A stretch of 47,689 nucleotides of DNA, taken from Bifidobacterium breve. Lineage in GTDB: Bacteria > Myxococcota_A > UBA796 > SXON01. The notes below the pieces were generated by a model. It was not told the DNA's origin and searched no databases. It saw only the letters and a program-made list of their open reading frames with translations. The first letter of the stretch is position 1. Each line of letters starts with the position of its first letter. A program made the translations under genes and the position numbers. The stretch covers positions 1 through 47,689 of the forward strand of contig CALQBK020000017.1 in the NCBI GenBank assembly GCA_943328795.2, read 5' to 3'. Below are positions 17,374 to 28,327 of this stretch, one piece after another.

Positions 17374-18588
17374 ATGATGCTCATCGCGTTGGCCTCCTCC
17401 TTGTTCACCCCCAGCGCAATGGCGGGCCCCGTGTTCGCCAGCACGTCGGACGAGATCCTCCTCGACCTGAACGGGAACTGGCCTCGCGCCTACCGGGAGA
17501 CCACGACGAACGGCTGGGTGATGTTTCACGCCGCCGGCGGCGACTTCAACGTCACGCACGCGCAGGGCGACTACACGGTCGACCACAACGACGACCGCGG
17601 GCTCACGGGTCGCACGGACCTGAAGGACCACGACATCCGGCCCTGCCCGGACGGGACCTGGCTCCACGTCGCGACGGCGGACATCAGCGGGGACCACGAC
17701 TCCTCGTTCGCGTGGCGCTACGACGCCGACTTCAACATCATCCAGAACGGCACCATCGCCGAGAGCACGACGGACGGCAGCAACTTCGTTGACATCGGCT
17801 CGGTGTGCGGCGACACCTTCCAGGGGTTCGCCTACGACTACCGGGGCAGCGAGTACGACATCCGCTTCAACGAGGTGAGCGCGCAGGGCACGTTGACCGC
17901 CACGCACGTCCTGGCCGACGCGCCGCCGGCCGCCGGCTCCTCCGTCATTCAGACCGAGGACGGCATGTTGACCATGGTCGGCCCCGGGAAGCAAGGGCAG
18001 CTGCTCGCGGTCACGTACAACAGCGCGTTCGAGGAGGTCGATTACGTCGTCGCCGAGATCTCGGACGACACGCACGACACGTACTGGCCGCAGACCACCA
18101 TCCGCGTCGGCGACAACTACATCGTCGCGCACATGACCCGGGAAAACAACGTCACGTGGAACCAGCAAGATGGCGACATCTCGCTGTTGGCGTTCGACCT
18201 GGACTGGAACCTGGTCGACCAGCTCCAGCTCTCGCACAACTCCGCCCCGGTCGGCGGCATGCAGCCCTACGTCGTCGACAACGGGGACGGCACCCTGCTG
18301 GCGATGTACTCGAAGCAGCTGCAAAACTACGCGTTCACGGTCACACTGACCGACGGCTCGGGCGACGCCGACACGGACAGCGACTCCGATGCCGACAGCG
18401 ACTCCGACTCGGACACCGACACCGACACCGACACGGATGCCGACAGCGATTCCGACACCGACACGGGGCGGCTGCAGGTGAACGACGACGGCAAGTCCTG
18501 TGGGTGCGCGAACGCGCCAAGCGGCGGCGCGGCGCTCGGTGTCGCGCTGGGGCTCGCTGCGCTCGGCACGCGTCGGCGCTCCGCGTAA
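17374..18588 (+). CDS. Surface protein with MYXO-CTERM-like sorting tail
   Basis: 404 residues from the ATG at 17374; the frame is open earlier but signal-peptide logic places the start here (MMLIALASSLFTPSAMA). The body is rich in Trp, Tyr and Asp with repeats of a propeller type (FAWRYDADFNIIQNGTI, LLAFDLDWNLVDQLQ). An Asp/Ser/Thr linker follows. The end is CGCANAPSGGAALGVALG, a short hydrophobic helix, and a final GTRRRSA. A Cys pair, a helix and an Arg cluster at the very end form the MYXO-CTERM-type signal, which directs processing and anchoring at the outer surface in myxobacteria. Function of the body is unknown. Confidence 0.8.
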   Translation: MMLIALASSLFTPSAMAGPVFASTSDEILLDLNGNWPRAYRETTTNGWVMFHAAGGDFNVTHAQGDYTVDHNDDRGLTGRTDLKDHDIRPCPDGTWLHVATADISGDHDSSFAWRYDADFNIIQNGTIAESTTDGSNFVDIGSVCGDTFQGFAYDYRGSEYDIRFNEVSAQGTLTATHVLADAPPAAGSSVIQTEDGMLTMVGPGKQGQLLAVTYNSAFEEVDYVVAEISDDTHDTYWPQTTIRVGDNYIVAHMTRENNVTWNQQDGDISLLAFDLDWNLVDQLQLSHNSAPVGGMQPYVVDNGDGTLLAMYSKQLQNYAFTVTLTDGSGDADTDSDSDADSDSDSDTDTDTDTDADSDSDTDTGRLQVNDDGKSCGCANAPSGGAALGVALGLAALGTRRRSA

Positions 18589-18635
18589 GCTCCGCGATCG
18601 AGACAGCCTTGGGCCGGCGGCCGGTTTCGTGTTAG

Positions 18636-19406
<771 letters not shown>

Positions 19407-19442
19407 GCCGCGCGGCTACCGCCGATGAACCTGGAGTAAGCA

Positions 19443-20006
19443 ATGTCTGACGACTACATCAAGGCCATGGCCGACGACATGGTGAAGACCATCGACTCGC
19501 TCAAGCGCGAGCTCCTGGGCGTCCGCACCGGCCGCGCCTCGCCCGCCCTCGTCGAGAACCTGCAGGTCGCCGTGCAGAGCTACGGCTCGACGATGCCGCT
19601 CCGCGACATCGCGGGCATCACCGCGCCGGACCCGCGCATGATCGTGGTGAACCCCTGGGACAAGGGCACCATCCAGGACATCGAGCGCGCCATCGCGACC
19701 GCGGGGCTCGGGTTCAACCCGTCCAACGACGGCGTGGTGGTGCGGATCCCGATCCCGCCGCTCACCGGCGACAGGCGGCAGGGCCTGGTCAAGATCGTGA
19801 AGCAGCACGCCGAGGAGGCCCGCGTGCGGGTCCGCGCCGTGCGCCGCGAGTACAACGAGCTGCTCAAGACGCTAAAAGACGACGGGGAGCTGACGGAAGA
19901 CCAGCTGACGCGGTCGCTGGAGAAGGTGCAGAAGTCCACGGACGAACACGTCAAGAAGGTGGACGACATCTGCGCTGCGAAGGAGAAAGAGGTCCTGGAG
20001 GTCTGA
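19443..20006 (+). CDS. frr: Ribosome recycling factor
   Basis: 187 residues, the usual family length. With EF-G it splits the ribosome after termination. Hallmarks: VRTGRASPALVENLQV, YGSTMPLRDIAGITAPD, VVNPWDKGTIQDIERAI and GLGFNPSNDGVVVRIPIPPLT, then a C-terminal coiled-coil helix (EEARVRVRAVRREYNELL). It starts 36 bases after pyrH and its TGA overlaps the uppS start as TGATG, so the two are coupled. Confidence 0.97.
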   Translation: MSDDYIKAMADDMVKTIDSLKRELLGVRTGRASPALVENLQVAVQSYGSTMPLRDIAGITAPDPRMIVVNPWDKGTIQDIERAIATAGLGFNPSNDGVVVRIPIPPLTGDRRQGLVKIVKQHAEEARVRVRAVRREYNELLKTLKDDGELTEDQLTRSLEKVQKSTDEHVKKVDDICAAKEKEVLEV

Positions 20007-20737
20007 TGGCCGTCCCGCGCCACATCGCCGTCATCATGGACGGAAACGGGCGCTGGGCCGAGTCGCGCGGGCTGCCCCGGCTGTCGGGGCACGAGGAGGG
20101 CGCGAACAGCGTCCGCGAGATCACGCGCGCGTGCCGGGAGAAGGGCGTGCAAGCGCTGACGCTGTACAGCTTCTCGACCGAGAACTGGAAGCGCCCGCCC
20201 GACGAGGTGGCGGGGCTGATGGCGCTGCTCGCCCGCTACCTGGTGGAGGAGCGCGCCGAGATCTTGGACAACGGCGTGCGGCTGAGCGCGATCGGGCAGG
20301 TGGACAAGCTCCCTGCCCCGGTTCGGTTGGCGCTGAAGGAGCTGATGCACGCGAGCCGGCACAACGCGCAGCCCGGGAAGCCGGGGATGGTGCTCACGCT
20401 CGCGCTGTCCTATGGAGGACGCGCCGAGATCGTCGAGGCCGCGCGCACGCTGGCGAAGCAGTGCCAGACGGGTCGGCTGCGCCCCGACGCGATCACCGAG
20501 GAGATGTTCTCGGGCGCGCTCGGCACGGCGGGCCTCCCCGACCCCGACTTGCTCATCCGCACCTCCGGCGAGCTGCGGCTGTCGAACTTCTTGCTTTGGC
20601 AGCTCGCTTACGCCGAGATGTACGTGACGGAGACGCACTGGCCGGACTTTCGCCGGCCGCAGCTGGACGAGGCGTTGGCCGTGTTCGGCACCCGCGAGCG
20701 CCGCTTCGGCAAGACCGGCGCGCAGCTCAAGGCATGA
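20006..20737 (+). CDS. uppS: Isoprenyl transferase (undecaprenyl diphosphate synthase)
   Basis: 243 residues. Cis-prenyltransferase that makes the C55 carrier used in peptidoglycan and O-antigen synthesis. The catalytic Asp is in IMDGNGRWA (Asp12), followed by a long GHEEGANSVREI helix. Other family motifs: TLYSFSTENWKRP, LALSYGGRAEIVEA, DLLIRTSGELRLSNFLLWQL and YVTETHWPDF. The start overlaps the frr stop by one base and the stop is one base from cdsA. Confidence 0.97.
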   Translation: MAVPRHIAVIMDGNGRWAESRGLPRLSGHEEGANSVREITRACREKGVQALTLYSFSTENWKRPPDEVAGLMALLARYLVEERAEILDNGVRLSAIGQVDKLPAPVRLALKELMHASRHNAQPGKPGMVLTLALSYGGRAEIVEAARTLAKQCQTGRLRPDAITEEMFSGALGTAGLPDPDLLIRTSGELRLSNFLLWQLAYAEMYVTETHWPDFRRPQLDEALAVFGTRERRFGKTGAQLKA

Positions 20738-20738
20738 C

Positions 20739-21539
20739 GTGAAGCAGCGCCTGATCGCCGGGCTGACCGGCCTCGCCATCATCCTGCCCGGCATCCTCTG
20801 GGGCGGCGTTCCAGCGATCGCCGCGCTGGTGGGGATCGCCCTGCTCATCTGCCTCGAGGAGTTCGCGGGGATGGCCGCCCCCGACCAAAAGAAGCTGGCG
20901 CTGGCGGTGCTCGCGCCCCTGGGGCTCGCAATTCACATGGCCTGGACGTGGGCGCCGGACGCCGCGCCCGTGGTCAGCGCGATCGGCACGATGCTGGCGT
21001 TGACCGTGCCGATGCTCCGGATCCCGGACGTCGAGGCCGCCGCACGCGTGGCCACCCGCGTCGGCTTTGGCCTCGTGTACGCGCCGCTGATGATGGCCCC
21101 GCTGGTGTGGCTGCGCCGCGAGCCGGACGGCCTGGCGCTCGTGTTCCTCGTGCTGGCCGTGACGTGGCTCGGGGACACCGGGGCGTACTTCGCGGGGCGG
21201 TTCGCCGGAAAGACCCCGCTGTTCCCGCGGGTGAGCCCGAAGAAGACGCGCGAAGGGGTCGTCGGCGGCGTGGTCGCGTCGGTGATCGGGGCGTGCATCG
21301 TCAAGCAGGTCGCCGGGGTGGACATCGGGTGGGGCCCGTTGGTCGCGCTCGCCGTCGTGCTGGACCTCGCGGGCGTCGTCGGCGACCTGGCCGAGAGCTT
21401 GCTCAAGCGGGCGTGGGGCGTGAAGGACTCGGGGTGGATCATGCCGGGTCACGGCGGGATCTTGGACCGCGTGGACGCGCTGCTGTTCACCGCGCCGCTG
21501 TTGTGGGGCTACATCGTCCTGCGGCACACGTTGGGCTAA
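20739..21539 (+). CDS. cdsA: Phosphatidate cytidylyltransferase
   Basis: 266 residues, GTG start one base after uppS. Makes CDP-diacylglycerol from phosphatidate and CTP at the inner membrane. Several hydrophobic helices cover the first two-thirds, for example LTGLAIILPGILWGG. The family signature is complete near the end: LLKRAWGVKDSGWIMPGHGG followed by ILDRVD. Also present is VTWLGDTGAYFAGRFAGK. In many bacteria dxr and rseP follow; here accB comes next after 52 bases. Confidence 0.95.
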   Translation: MKQRLIAGLTGLAIILPGILWGGVPAIAALVGIALLICLEEFAGMAAPDQKKLALAVLAPLGLAIHMAWTWAPDAAPVVSAIGTMLALTVPMLRIPDVEAAARVATRVGFGLVYAPLMMAPLVWLRREPDGLALVFLVLAVTWLGDTGAYFAGRFAGKTPLFPRVSPKKTREGVVGGVVASVIGACIVKQVAGVDIGWGPLVALAVVLDLAGVVGDLAESLLKRAWGVKDSGWIMPGHGGILDRVDALLFTAPLLWGYIVLRHTLG

Positions 21540-21591
21540 GGCGCCTCCCCCGGGTTACCTGGCCGCTCCTTTCCTGACCCCCGGAGCTGAC

Positions 21592-22035
21592 ATGGACGCC
21601 AAGAAGATCGACGAACTCCTGAAGCTGATGCAGCGCCGCGGCGTGGCTGAGTTCACCTTCGAGCACGAGGGCACCGTGCTCGCAGTCAAGTTCGCGGGCG
21701 CGAGCGCGCCGGTCACCTACGCCCCCGTAGCCGCGCCGGTCGCGGCCCCCGCGCCTGCGGCTGCAGCCCCGGCCGCGCCCGCTGCGCGCGCTGGCGGCGT
21801 CGTCATCAAGGCGCCGATCGTCGGCACGTTCTACCGCGCGGCGGCCCCCGAGGCGCCCGTGTACGTGAACGTCGGCGACAAGGTCCGCAAGGGCCAAGTT
21901 GTCTGCATCGTCGAGGCGATGAAGCTGATGAACCAGATCGAGAGCGACGTAGAAGGCACGGTCGTCGAGGTGCTGATCGAGAACGGCAGCCCGGTGCAGT
22001 TCGGGCAGGAGCTGTTCCGCCTCGGACCGGCGTAA
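21592..22035 (+). CDS. accB: Biotin carboxyl carrier protein of acetyl-CoA carboxylase
   Basis: 147 residues. The biotin site is EAMKLMNQIE with Lys111. The C-terminal half is a lipoyl/biotinyl fold (KAPIVGTFYRAA to LFRLGPA). It is joined by an Ala/Pro-rich hinge (residues 45-66) to the N-terminal segment IDELLKLMQRRGVAEFTFEH. It carries carboxy-biotin between biotin carboxylase and carboxyltransferase in malonyl-CoA formation. It starts 52 bases after cdsA and is followed 3 bases later by accC. Confidence 0.96.
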   Translation: MDAKKIDELLKLMQRRGVAEFTFEHEGTVLAVKFAGASAPVTYAPVAAPVAAPAPAAAAPAAPAARAGGVVIKAPIVGTFYRAAAPEAPVYVNVGDKVRKGQVVCIVEAMKLMNQIESDVEGTVVEVLIENGSPVQFGQELFRLGPA

Positions 22036-22038
22036 GCC

Positions 22039-23379
<1,341 letters not shown>

Positions 23380-23452
23380 TGCCGAAGCCTGCGTGGATGT
23401 GGTAGAGTCACACCGCCCACCCCACACCGGCCCACTCGGCCCCGGAGAATCC

Positions 23453-23950
23453 ATGTCCCAGCTGCTCGTCCGCTCAGCCCTGCTCGCCGCCGCCAGCGCC
23501 CTCGCGCTCTCCCTCCCCGCGTTTGCCTCGTCCCACGGCAGCGAAGGCCACGGCAGCGATAGCCACGGCCACGGCAGCGATAGCCACGGCCACGACAGCG
23601 ATAGCCACGGTCACGGGAGCGACGACGACGACGACGACGCCTCCTGCCCCTGCTTCAGCGAGCACGACCTCAAGAGCGAGTTCCGCCGGGGCGATCTCTG
23701 CTACGACTACACCGCCACGTCGACCCACGGGAATGGCACCTACCTGGCGTACTACACGGGACAGGGCAAGGAAGCTGGCGTCGCGGACTGGTACTACACC
23801 AATGGCGTGCCCTTCTGCGCGGACGTGAACCTGACCACCGGCGCCGGTGCGTTCGTAGCGCCGATCACCGCCGACGAGTGGGACGCTTGCACCGACATCG
23901 TGTTGGAGGTCGCGGAGGACCTCCACATGACGTGCGCCAGCGCGCCGTAG
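23453..23950 (+). CDS. Small secreted His/Ser/Asp-rich protein
   Basis: 165 residues from the ATG at 23453 (GGAGAATCC just before it); the frame is open to 23393 but lacks a signal peptide there. A clear signal peptide (LLAAASALALSLPAFA) is followed by about 35 residues built from repeats of HGHGSDS, then six Asp in a row. A folded domain with five Cys residues follows (SCPCFSEHDLKSEFRRGDLC, then FCADVN and ACTD). The His/Asp repeat is a likely binder of divalent metals (inference). I recognise no family. Transcription may begin in the 73-base gap after accC. Confidence 0.7.
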   Translation: MSQLLVRSALLAAASALALSLPAFASSHGSEGHGSDSHGHGSDSHGHDSDSHGHGSDDDDDDASCPCFSEHDLKSEFRRGDLCYDYTATSTHGNGTYLAYYTGQGKEAGVADWYYTNGVPFCADVNLTTGAGAFVAPITADEWDACTDIVLEVAEDLHMTCASAP

Positions 23951-23976
23951 CTCAGGACGTGCCGCGCGCTCCCTGA

Positions 23977-26523
23977 TCAGGGGCAGTACGTCGCGATGAA
24001 GGTGCCCGAGCCCTTCAGCTCGCCGTTGCCCTTGCCGGCGACGGACGGCGCAGCGGAGCCCGGGTTCTGGCCCACGAGCGCCCGGAAGTTCACCATGTCG
24101 GCCGGGTCTACCCCGGCGTCCTGGAACCCACCGAGCCCGTCGGCCAGGTACACGTGGCTGTCCGCGTCGTGCAGCGCCAGGTCCGCGAACCCGTCCCCGT
24201 TCACGTCTCCGCCGGACACCGCCATCGTGCAGCGGCCTTCCCCACAGTAGTCTGCGATCACCATGCGAATGGGGCTGCGTTGCTCTACGGCCGCGGCCCG
24301 GGTGTTGTCGGAGAACGCGAACCCGACGTCACCGTCGGGCGTGACGGTCACGCCAAGGTGCGTGGTCTCCAGCATCGCGGGCAACGCCACCGCGGGCATG
24401 GCAAGGTCCCGACACTCGGGGTCCGCGCTCTCGGCGTAGGTGACCGCACAGCTCGCGAGATCGCCGCGCTGCAAGCAAGCCGGCGAGAGGAACGCGGTCA
24501 AGAACGGGCAGCCCGACGCCGACCCGGAGCCGACCATCACCAACACGCCCTCGAACCCCGTCGGGTCGGGGCTCTCAAACGCCCAGTCCGGGGCGGACGC
24601 CCACGACGAGAACCGCGCCGACAGGTCCTCTGTGCTCAAGATCGGCTCGTCGGCGGGCACCGAGCCCATCGTCATCACGCCGGGCGCGCCCACCTCTTCG
24701 AGCAGGCTCTCCATGCCGAGCGCTGGGCTCCCGAGCGCCTCGGGGCCAGACCGGAACACCACCTCGTCGCTGCCGAGCGTCTCCGCGACGTCCATGCTGC
24801 CGAGCCAGGCCTGGCCGCTCCCGTCCCGCCAGTACAGCATCGCGGTGCCCTCCAACGTCATGCGTGAGCCAAGCAGGATCGGCGAGCTCGCGCCCCCGAC
24901 CGTGGTGTCGGCCGGCAGCCTCACGGTCGCCGCGCTGGCGCCGAGCACGAACTGCACCGTCGCGAGCGTCACGTCGCCGTCGAAGGTCGGCGTGGTGACC
25001 ATCAGCAGCGGGTCGCCGTCGGCCTCGACGGGGAGGAGCATCCCGGCTGCACTCGCGCCGGTGACCCCGGCAATGACGCTGCCGTCGTACCACACGTCCG
25101 CGCTGCCCACCCCCAGGTCGAACTCTTGCAGGTGCTCGACGCCGTTGTCGTCGACGACGCGGCTCAGCGGAACCCGGCCCCCGCACGTGTCGTCCGCCAG
25201 CCCGCGGCCGACCACGACGTCGCCATCCGTGAGGATCGCGCCGGCGTAGACGAGGTCAGCCCCGTCGACGGGGTCCGTGGACAGCGCGGTGCGGTCGCCA
25301 TCCCCGTGCACCGCCACCCACTCGCCGGTCCCGGCGCCGGCCGACCAGCAGCGCCCAAACAAGCAGATCCCGCGCTCAGTGGCGAGGTCCACGGGCACCT
25401 TGACCCGCCCGACCACGCCGGAGGCGGACGCCTCGAGCTCGGTCGGCCCAGCCGCCAGCTCCGCGAGGTCCCACTCGGACATCGACAGCCACGCGGCGCG
25501 CGGGCCGTCTCCAGCGACGAAGTCCTTGTCTGGGTGCCAGTTCCGGTCGCGGATCCGCCTGTCGCCTACGCGCAGCGATGACACCGCGCGCCACGGGCCC
25601 GTCCCCGTGCTGCTCCCCTCGACCAGGTACATCTGGCTCGGCTCTCCCCGCATCAACGTGGCGGGCCGCGTCTCCGACTTGTCCGTCGCGCCCGGGATCA
25701 TCCAGATCGCGTTCCCACCGGTCCCGTACGCCTCGATGAACAGCTCCGGCACGCCGTCGTCATCGATGTCCGCGCCGCCACCGGCCACGGCGGTGATGCC
25801 GGTGGGGGCGCCCTCCAGGTCCACGCGGCGCAGGGTCGTGAACGTGCCGGAGCTCGCTAGGCCCGACGACGTCGACACGCTCAGCTTGCCCTCCACGAGC
25901 TCGGTGGAGGCCGACCAGAACCACGGGTCGGCCGTGGAGGCGCCGGTCTCGAGGTCCGCGGTCGTGAACATGCCAACGAACCCGGTGCCCGCCTCGACTT
26001 GGCTCGGTGTGACATCCCCGAGCGTGCGCCACCCGTTGGAGTCATCCCCGTCGAACCAGTAGCCCTTGGAGTCCGCGAGGGTGAGCGTCCAGATCGGGGT
26101 CGTCCCGCTCGTCGCCGGGGTGCCCATCGCCAGGACACTGTTGAAAACGCCGACCGCGGGGGTAAAGGTGGGGTTGTTGACGGCCACCCGGAGCGTCTCG
26201 GACTCGAAGGTCGACGTGACGTAGGCGATGCCGCTGTCGGTCTCGTAGAGGAGGCCCATCGTCGTGAGGCTCTCAGCCTGGTGCAGCTCGGTGCCCAGCA
26301 CGGCCAGGTTCTTCCCCGGCGACACGAGCTCGAGCGACTTCTCCAGGCAGGTCGTGCCGTCGGACGGACACGCGCGCATCACCAGGTCGTTGTCGTGTAC
26401 AGACTGGAGCAGGTCCCAGCGGACGCCGGACGGGTCCATCACGCTCGCCACCTCGGCGCTGCGGATCGCCCCATAGGTCGCCGGATCTGACCCCGTCACT
26501 GCGCTGAAGTCCGTCCCACGCAA
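23977..26523 (-). CDS. Large exported-protein fragment with FG-GAP-like repeat (downstream half of a split gene)
   Basis: 848 residues if read from the TTG at 26523, but no signal peptide and no good start are seen. The frame is the same as that of the lipoprotein fragment upstream, and only one TAG (26548-26550) parts them, so this is most likely the C-terminal part of one protein of about 1,006 residues. Content: repeated beta-rich stretches, GGGADIDDDGVPELFIEAYG and GGDVNGDGFADLALHDADSH, which are FG-GAP/VCBS-like calcium-type loops found in integrin-like propellers. About ten Cys, consistent with an exported protein. The function is unknown. Confidence 0.6.
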   Translation of the reverse strand: MRGTDFSAVTGSDPATYGAIRSAEVASVMDPSGVRWDLLQSVHDNDLVMRACPSDGTTCLEKSLELVSPGKNLAVLGTELHQAESLTTMGLLYETDSGIAYVTSTFESETLRVAVNNPTFTPAVGVFNSVLAMGTPATSGTTPIWTLTLADSKGYWFDGDDSNGWRTLGDVTPSQVEAGTGFVGMFTTADLETGASTADPWFWSASTELVEGKLSVSTSSGLASSGTFTTLRRVDLEGAPTGITAVAGGGADIDDDGVPELFIEAYGTGGNAIWMIPGATDKSETRPATLMRGEPSQMYLVEGSSTGTGPWRAVSSLRVGDRRIRDRNWHPDKDFVAGDGPRAAWLSMSEWDLAELAAGPTELEASASGVVGRVKVPVDLATERGICLFGRCWSAGAGTGEWVAVHGDGDRTALSTDPVDGADLVYAGAILTDGDVVVGRGLADDTCGGRVPLSRVVDDNGVEHLQEFDLGVGSADVWYDGSVIAGVTGASAAGMLLPVEADGDPLLMVTTPTFDGDVTLATVQFVLGASAATVRLPADTTVGGASSPILLGSRMTLEGTAMLYWRDGSGQAWLGSMDVAETLGSDEVVFRSGPEALGSPALGMESLLEEVGAPGVMTMGSVPADEPILSTEDLSARFSSWASAPDWAFESPDPTGFEGVLVMVGSGSASGCPFLTAFLSPACLQRGDLASCAVTYAESADPECRDLAMPAVALPAMLETTHLGVTVTPDGDVGFAFSDNTRAAAVEQRSPIRMVIADYCGEGRCTMAVSGGDVNGDGFADLALHDADSHVYLADGLGGFQDAGVDPADMVNFRALVGQNPGSAAPSVAGKGNGELKGSGTFIATYCP

Positions 26524-26547
26524 CCGAGCCGACAGCCCGTCCCGGAC

Positions 26548-26550
26548 CTA
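26548..26550 (-). other. In-frame TAG that splits one lipoprotein gene
   Basis: The upstream fragment ends GVSSISI and the same frame goes on with VRDGLSARLRGTDFSAV. No frame change is needed. The TAG could be a natural nonsense mutation, a sequencing error (one substitution from CAG, TGG, GAG, AAG, TCG or TTG), or a programmed readthrough site. I see no pyrrolysine-type genes in the window to support recoding. Confidence 0.7.
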
Positions 26551-26997
26551 GATGCTGATCGAGCTGACGCCAAAGGCCGCCCCGTTCATCCGGAGCTCCG
26601 CGTCGAGCCGCGCGCCGTCGACCGCTTGCCCAGGCGGCACGGTAGCGGTGATGGCCAGCCGGTCCTCCGCGGGGGCGGTCACCACCGCGTCCAACGACGC
26701 CCCCGAGGACAGCCCGACCGTGAACGACTGCCCGACGTAGTCCGAAGCCCCGCCTTCGATGCGCAGGAGGAGCTCGACCGCACCCCCCTCTTCGTCGCTG
26801 ACCGCTGCGGGCGTCACCGCGATCTCGGCGGCCACCACCGGCGGCGCGAGGTCGCTGGAGGTGTCGTCGCTGTCGGGCGCCGTGTCGTCGGGCCTGGAGT
26901 CCTCGTGCTTGTCCTTCGACGTGCCGTCGCTCGACTTGTCCTTCTCGATGCACGCAAGTTGACTGAGCAGCACGTTGGACAACACCAGCAACGACAT
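26548..26997 (-). CDS. Lipoprotein N-terminal fragment (upstream half of a split gene)
   Basis: 149 residues. The ATG at 26997 follows a GGAG. The signal peptide ends with a lipobox (LLSQLAC, Cys16), then a Lys/Asp/Ser-rich spacer and a beta-sandwich-like stretch. It stops at TAG 26548-26550, after which the same frame stays open for 2,570 bases. It could be a short lipoprotein in its own right, but the missing end of the beta domain and the uninterrupted frame favour a nonsense break. Confidence 0.6.
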   Translation of the reverse strand: MSLLVLSNVLLSQLACIEKDKSSDGTSKDKHEDSRPDDTAPDSDDTSSDLAPPVVAAEIAVTPAAVSDEEGGAVELLLRIEGGASDYVGQSFTVGLSSGASLDAVVTAPAEDRLAITATVPPGQAVDGARLDAELRMNGAAFGVSSISI

Positions 26998-27063
26998 CGG
27001 GACTCCGGCTTCACCGGGGCTATCGGCGGAGGTGCCCGGGCGCTATCGACGATCCGCCGTCTT

Positions 27064-28254
27064 TCACCCCGTCCCCCGCCCTCGCGCCACCCCGTCGACC
27101 GCCCACACAGCGTCCCCCGTTGCGCTGGGCTCCACCCGCCGCACGAGGTCGCCCGACGGCGCGACCAGCAGCGTGCCGTTCGGGATCGCCACGCCGTACC
27201 CGATCCGGACCCCGGCGCCGATCTTGGCCCCGTGCCCGATCGCCCCGCCGAGGAAGTACCCGTCGGTGTCCGCCCTGCCCTCGTCGGTGTCCACGCGGAT
27301 CGTGCGCCCGAACGAGAGGTCGAGCATCGTCGCGGTCATCGCCACGAAGCTGTCTCGGCCGAACACGCACATCTGGAACCCGCCGCCCGAGCTGACGAAC
27401 GCGCCGGCGTAGAGCACGCACAGGTTCACCATCGCGCCCCGGCCGACCTGGGCGCCGGGCCCAACCACGGCCAAGTTCAGGCTCGCGTAGGCGTCCACCT
27501 TGCAGCCGCGGCCGAGCACGCTCCCGCGCACGCACGCGAAGGGGCCGATCTCGACGTCCTCGTCGATCACGCAGGCCTCGATCACCGCGGTGGGGTGGAC
27601 CTTCGCGCTGCGGGGGATGGGCAAGAGCGCGCGGGCGAGCGCCGCGGGGTGCACGCTCTTCGCGCGCCAGAGCACGGGGAGGACCAGGCCGAGCCGGGCG
27701 AACACCCCGCCGGACTCCCACGTCGCGCGGGCGTCCTCCGCCTGGGCCGCCAGCGCCAGCAGGTTCACCCGCGTGACGTGCGACCAGTGCCACAGCTCGT
27801 GCACCATCGCGGGGCCGAGCGCGACCTCGCCGCGGTAGGCGTGCGCGAACGCGGGGTGCGGGGCCTTGGCCGGCGTGTGCCGCAGCCCGAGGTCCAGCAC
27901 GCGCGCGGGTCCGTCAAACCCTGGCGGCTGCCCCGGAGCCCGGATCGCGACGAAGTACAGCCCACGCTCGGGTTGGAGCGGGCTCGTGTCGCGCAAGAAG
28001 TCGGGGTCGTCCACCTGCAGCCGGCCGGGCCCGCCGGACGCGAAGCGGCGCAGCAGGTCGGCGGTGAACCACGTGCACGCGCCGAAGCAGAGGTAGGGCT
28101 CGTCAACCGGCGCGGCGTCCGCGAGTGTGAGCCCCGCCGCGGCGACCGCCAGCGCTTGCGCCTCGGCGAGCGGGACGTTCAGGATCGGCGTGGCGCCCGG
28201 GGCATCCCCGAACGGCCCGAGCTCCCGACCGACTGCGACGCGCACCGCGAACAT
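27064..28254 (-). CDS. Hexapeptide-repeat (left-handed beta-helix) protein, nucleotidyl- or acyltransferase-like
   Basis: 396 residues from the ATG at 28254; the longer open frame upstream overlaps the divergent sensor gene and is not protein-like. From about residue 210 onward the sequence is hexapeptide repeats (VHPTAVIEACVIDEDVEIGP, VGPGAQVGRGAMVN, IGHGAKIGAGVRIGYGVAIP), as in GlmU-type sugar-phosphate enzymes and acyltransferases. The N-terminal 200 residues (FGACTWFTADLLRRF, SPLQPERGLYFVAI) do not show a clear nucleotide-binding motif. Likely a transferase in envelope sugar metabolism. A 73-base gap to the divergent PAS gene holds both promoters; the lipoprotein gene follows 66 bases downstream. 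Confidence 0.7.
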   Translation of the reverse strand: MFAVRVAVGRELGPFGDAPGATPILNVPLAEAQALAVAAAGLTLADAAPVDEPYLCFGACTWFTADLLRRFASGGPGRLQVDDPDFLRDTSPLQPERGLYFVAIRAPGQPPGFDGPARVLDLGLRHTPAKAPHPAFAHAYRGEVALGPAMVHELWHWSHVTRVNLLALAAQAEDARATWESGGVFARLGLVLPVLWRAKSVHPAALARALLPIPRSAKVHPTAVIEACVIDEDVEIGPFACVRGSVLGRGCKVDAYASLNLAVVGPGAQVGRGAMVNLCVLYAGAFVSSGGGFQMCVFGRDSFVAMTATMLDLSFGRTIRVDTDEGRADTDGYFLGGAIGHGAKIGAGVRIGYGVAIPNGTLLVAPSGDLVRRVEPSATGDAVWAVDGVARGRGTG

Positions 28255-28327
28255 TCCGCCACATAGCCCGGGACCACGGCGGGCTCGGCGTCGGACGCCA
28301 ACCCCACGCGCGGGATACCTTCCAAAG

